The position numbers and the translations under genes were made by a program. Below the pieces are notes generated by a model, which saw only the letters and a program-made list of their open reading frames with translations, was not told the DNA's origin and ran no database searches. Positions 28,914-31,057 of a stretch of 31,057 nucleotides of DNA are shown here, in pieces; within the stretch, counting starts at the first letter, position 1, and the number at the start of each line of letters is the position of its first letter. The stretch comes from a virus, in the IMG/VR virus record IMGVR_UViG_3300025889_000591, positions 1-31,057 of that record, one strand, 5' to 3'.

Positions 28914-29797
28914 GCGTCGCCAGCAAACGCGCGCGCGTATTCGAGATGATTGACGAAGGGATCGCTTTGCTTCGGTACGCTCGACAACGCCGGGCCTTTG
29001 TAGGGTTGCAAGGCGTCAATCATGCGTCGCAAAGAGACCGGGTGGATCTCTTTGTGCGAGCTTGCGCCGATTTTCGTCTTGATCGCGCCGTCGCTGGCGG
29101 CTTTGTCAAATCCGGATTCGCGCAGCTTCGCGAAGTACGCTTTGAGAAGTTTGGCTTTCTCTTTTTCCTCGGCCTCGGCGGCGGCAGCCATTCGTTCCCG
29201 ATGTCGCTCGTTGAAGACCTCGCGCAAGGCGTCGCGCGTTTTCTTGTCGACGGCGCGGTTTGCTTTGATGTCGCGGCCAATTTGATCAAGGCGCTCGTGA
29301 TCGTTGGCGAGTTTGATTTGCTTCGTGTAGTAGTCGAAATAGTTGATTTCGGGCTTGGATCGGGTATCGGGTCGGGCTTGGGTTGTTTCGGCTCGTTTTG
29401 GGCCGTTTGCGGGCCGCGAAAGGCCGCTTTCTTCGAATAGTGGTAACTCGATTTCGAGGGCAAGGCGCAAAGCGCGCCCGGTTGCCCTCGTGCAAGCGTG
29501 ACCGAGGAGGGCGTGGTTGCCGCCGCGCTTGCCTACTGGCGAGCCGGCGCTTGATCCGTATTCCACAAACAAACGATCGCCCGGCATCACGACTTCGCAA
29601 CGGAAATAGAAAACGCCTTTTGCGGGGTCACACCACTCGTTGACCGGCTGGCAGACAATCGACACGACGCCGGCGCGTTGCGCGAGGACGCGAAGCCCGG
29701 CGACCGTTACATATAGCTTGCCCGAAAGGTTGACGACGTGGCCCATTTGCTCCGAAAGGCCGAGCTTTTCGGTATACTGGCGAGGGTTCATTTTCAT
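28910..29797 (-). CDS. Possible single-strand annealing (ERF/Rad52-like) protein, 295 aa
   Basis: The ATG at the complement of 29795-29797 follows CAACGGAGAACACAAA; an open frame upstream to 29851 lacks such a site. Residues about 20-125 form an alpha/beta domain with GKLYVTVAGLRVLAQRAGVV, then VFYFRCEVVMPGDRLFVEYG, then HALLGHACTRATGRALRLAL. The last stretch resembles the 'A-x-TRA-x-x-RALR' helix of phage annealing proteins of the ERF/Rad52 type. The second half is charged and helical (KAYFAKLRESGFDKAASDGA), fitting a coiled or protein-binding tail. No exonuclease partner is seen. I am not certain of the family. Confidence 0.5.
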   Translation of the reverse strand: MKMNPRQYTEKLGLSEQMGHVVNLSGKLYVTVAGLRVLAQRAGVVSIVCQPVNEWCDPAKGVFYFRCEVVMPGDRLFVEYGSSAGSPVGKRGGNHALLGHACTRATGRALRLALEIELPLFEESGLSRPANGPKRAETTQARPDTRSKPEINYFDYYTKQIKLANDHERLDQIGRDIKANRAVDKKTRDALREVFNERHRERMAAAAEAEEKEKAKLLKAYFAKLRESGFDKAASDGAIKTKIGASSHKEIHPVSLRRMIDALQPYKGPALSSVPKQSDPFVNHLEYARAFAGDA

Positions 29798-29823
29798 TTT
29801 GTGTTCTCCGTTGTGTTTTGTTG

Positions 29824-30678
29824 TCAATCGAGGTTGATCAAGGTTTTCCATGCAAGTTCAACCACAGCTGGAACCTGTCCGTTTCCAGCTGCTTTGATCC
29901 TGTCCAGTCTATGGGCCACCCCATTAGATACTCGTAAAAAGTCGGATCTAGATTCCCAAACTTGCCGCCGCTGTAGTGTTTCCCGTGTTTTTTGAAGTGT
30001 TCTTTGTGTTGTTTTGTTCTCCAAGGGGGCAAATTTTTGTTTGTGCATATGGTCCCGCTTGTCATGATCATCGCTTCTAAAAAAGAAATTTGACCATTGT
30101 CTACTTTTTTTCTCAACTGTATCATATGGCCTTGATTGTACAGTCCTTGTGCGCATGGTGTGGGCCAAAATCCAGATCCGTTTTCTAACGTGCGGAGCGC
30201 CGGCGTTGTTCGCCCCCACAACACCCCATCGCGCGTCATACCCCATTGCGGCAAGGTCAGCGATGACGACGTCAAGACCTCGGCAAACAAGCAACGGTGA
30301 GTTTTCCACGAACACGAATCGCGGTCGAACTTCGCCGACAATTCGCGCCATTTCCCGCCATAGTCCAGATCTGGATCCGGCAAGCCCGGCCCCTCTTCCG
30401 GCGCTTGATATGTCTTGACAGGGAAACCCGCCCGAAACGACGTCAACAAGGCCTCGCCACGGTCGGCCGTCAAAGGTGCATACGTCAGACCAGATCGGGA
30501 ACGGTTCAAGGTGTCCTTCGTTTTGTCGCCGAACAAGTATGCCTCGGGCGTACTCTTCGATTTCGACGGCGCAAACGGTTCGCCAGCCGAGCAACTTTCC
30601 GCCGAGGATTCCACCGCCGCCCCCGGCAAAAAGCGCGAGCTCTTGGAGGCCTTCAACATCGCTTTTGAGATTGTCCAC
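29824..30678 (-). CDS. dcm: C5-cytosine DNA methyltransferase
   Basis: It methylates carbon 5 of cytosine in a specific DNA sequence. The 284-aa product has motif I (LALFAGGGGGILGG, residues 14-27), motif IV with the catalytic Cys (GGFPCQDIS, C87), motif VI (FVENSP, 123-128), a motif VIII-like RKRIWIL (165-171) and motif X (GNGQVPAVVELAW, 265-277). It is short for the family; the target-recognition part (about 173-250) is small and AT-rich. The start is GTG at 30678, 8 bases after GGAG in CAACGGAGAAAACAGT. Made early, it probably protects phage DNA from restriction. A second frame is open over its whole length. Confidence 0.9.
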   Translation of the reverse strand: MDNLKSDVEGLQELALFAGGGGGILGGKLLGWRTVCAVEIEEYARGILVRRQNEGHLEPFPIWSDVCTFDGRPWRGLVDVVSGGFPCQDISSAGRGAGLAGSRSGLWREMARIVGEVRPRFVFVENSPLLVCRGLDVVIADLAAMGYDARWGVVGANNAGAPHVRKRIWILAHTMRTRTVQSRPYDTVEKKSRQWSNFFFRSDDHDKRDHMHKQKFAPLENKTTQRTLQKTRETLQRRQVWESRSDFLRVSNGVAHRLDRIKAAGNGQVPAVVELAWKTLINLD

Positions 30679-30680
30679 AC
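29838..30680 (-). CDS. Overlapping reading frame across the whole methyltransferase gene, 280 codons
   Basis: A frame shifted against the methyltransferase is open from upstream of its start to 29838. GTG at 30680 overlaps the methyltransferase GTG as GTGTG and lies 6 bases after the same GGAG. The translation contains GFPVKTYQAPEEGPGLPDPD, KFDRDSCSWKTHRCL, LPQWGMTRDGVLWGRTTPAL, GSGFWPTP and YLMGWPIDWTGSKQLETDRF. From memory, phage databases hold many annotated proteins with this order of motifs (SWKT, RxGMxxxG, WPTP, LMGWP-x-WT). They may be true overprinted proteins, or a family created by translating methyltransferase genes in the wrong frame. Which of these applies cannot be decided here. 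Confidence 0.3.
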   Translation of the reverse strand: MWTISKAMLKASKSSRFLPGAAVESSAESCSAGEPFAPSKSKSTPEAYLFGDKTKDTLNRSRSGLTYAPLTADRGEALLTSFRAGFPVKTYQAPEEGPGLPDPDLDYGGKWRELSAKFDRDSCSWKTHRCLFAEVLTSSSLTLPQWGMTRDGVLWGRTTPALRTLENGSGFWPTPCAQGLYNQGHMIQLRKKVDNGQISFLEAMIMTSGTICTNKNLPPWRTKQHKEHFKKHGKHYSGGKFGNLDPTFYEYLMGWPIDWTGSKQLETDRFQLWLNLHGKP

Positions 30681-30706
30681 TGTTTTCTCCGTTGTGTTGT
30701 TGGTTG

Positions 30707-30934
30707 TCACCAATTGGGGAAACGATACGCGATTTCTCCCGCCGACGCGCGAAAATAGGAAATGTCGGCTTTGCCTTCTTTTTTCAGTTTGTAGTATGCC
30801 TTATTTGCGAGGCTGGCGGGATCCCACACTTCCGGCTCATCTGACCAAGCCAGTCGGTATTTTGGAAACCTGTTTCGGTAGCCGGGTTGAACACAACGCA
30901 AGTCTTCCTTTGTTTCGTTGATCTCTTTTTTCAT
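30707..30934 (-). CDS. Hypothetical early protein, 75 aa
   Basis: The ATG at the complement of 30932-30934 follows CAACGGAGAACAAGCA at the end of a two-hairpin leader element; the longer frame upstream would cover that element and is rejected. The product starts MKKEINETKEDLRCVQPGYR and contains LAWSDEPEVWDPASLANKAY and a basic helix (YKLKKEGKADISYFRA). It is small, soluble and charged, and I do not recognise it. Its stop codon lies just upstream of the methyltransferase ribosome-binding site. The first 15 codons are repeated at 1-45. Confidence 0.7.
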   Translation of the reverse strand: MKKEINETKEDLRCVQPGYRNRFPKYRLAWSDEPEVWDPASLANKAYYKLKKEGKADISYFRASAGEIAYRFPNW

Positions 30935-31057
30935 TGCTTGTTCTCCGTTGTTGTTGGGGCGTGATTGCATCCCGGACGCGCTGGCGGCGCGTTTCGGCCC
31001 CCGCCGGGGCCTCATTAGCGGGTTAGTTTTTACTCAAACCAGTGACAAGTGTTCGGG
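30890..31057. repeat. Terminal direct repeat, right copy
   Basis: It matches positions 1-168 except for T31016 in place of C127. It contains a further copy of the two-hairpin leader element at 30940-31026, which is the same locus as copy A once the genome is closed into a circle. The mismatch lies in the single-stranded part just before hairpin 1. Confidence 0.93.

Noticed and set aside
1-31057. Integrase, lysogeny repressor, attachment site or tRNA genes
   Set aside because: No integrase or recombinase motifs, no cI-like gene, and no tRNA-like cloverleaf were seen. The RHH-like protein alone is not evidence of lysogeny.

Overview
The window is one complete tailed-phage genome in circular form. 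Positions 1-168 are repeated at 30890-31057 with a single difference (C127 versus T31016), so the unit genome is about 30,889 bp. The gene set is that of a siphovirus-type Caudoviricetes phage: terminase subunits, portal, MuF-like protein, scaffold, HK97-type capsid, head-tail and tail genes, a long tape measure and a lysis cassette. I see no integrase, phage repressor, tRNA or CRISPR array, so nothing points to lysogeny. The GH19-type lysozyme and spanin-like membrane proteins suggest a Gram-negative host. The DNA is GC-rich apart from the control regions and part of one methyltransferase. The host genus cannot be told from the sequence.

There are two transcription units. The rightward (late) unit runs from about 2.1 to 25.2 kb, mostly with 1-8 base start/stop overlaps. 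Its order is: RHH-like protein, TerS, TerL, endolysin, amino-DNA methyltransferase, VSR-like nuclease, small basic protein, portal, MuF protein, virion morphogenesis protein, intrinsic terminator, scaffold, capsid, decoration-like protein, connectors, tail tube, a tail-chaperone pair joined by a -1 frameshift (G GGA AAC), tape measure, distal tail protein, tail hub, three tandem paralogous tail-tip proteins sharing a GHDH motif, and a lysis cassette.

The leftward (early/replication) unit starts near 1.75 kb, runs through the circular junction and ends at 25.2 kb. It holds several small unknown genes, a C5-cytosine methyltransferase, a possible single-strand annealing protein, a winged-helix replication protein, a DnaB-type helicase, and a tight block of small genes with two zinc-finger proteins built from shared modules. 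The phage has a helicase but no polymerase or primase, so it probably borrows the host replisome.

The two units diverge from a 540-bp intergenic region (1670-2209) with two 29-bp direct repeats 91 bp apart, a bidirectional terminator-like hairpin and palindromes. This is a candidate origin, cos/pac site or operator region. The most unusual features are: (i) a repeated intergenic element of two hairpins between early genes, whose copies differ by base changes that keep the stems paired; (ii) a C5-methyltransferase gene whose whole length is also open in a second frame, with two GTG starts overlapping as GTGTG behind one ribosome-binding site; (iii) two zinc-finger proteins with the same modules in permuted order; and (iv) the GHDH tail-protein triplet.
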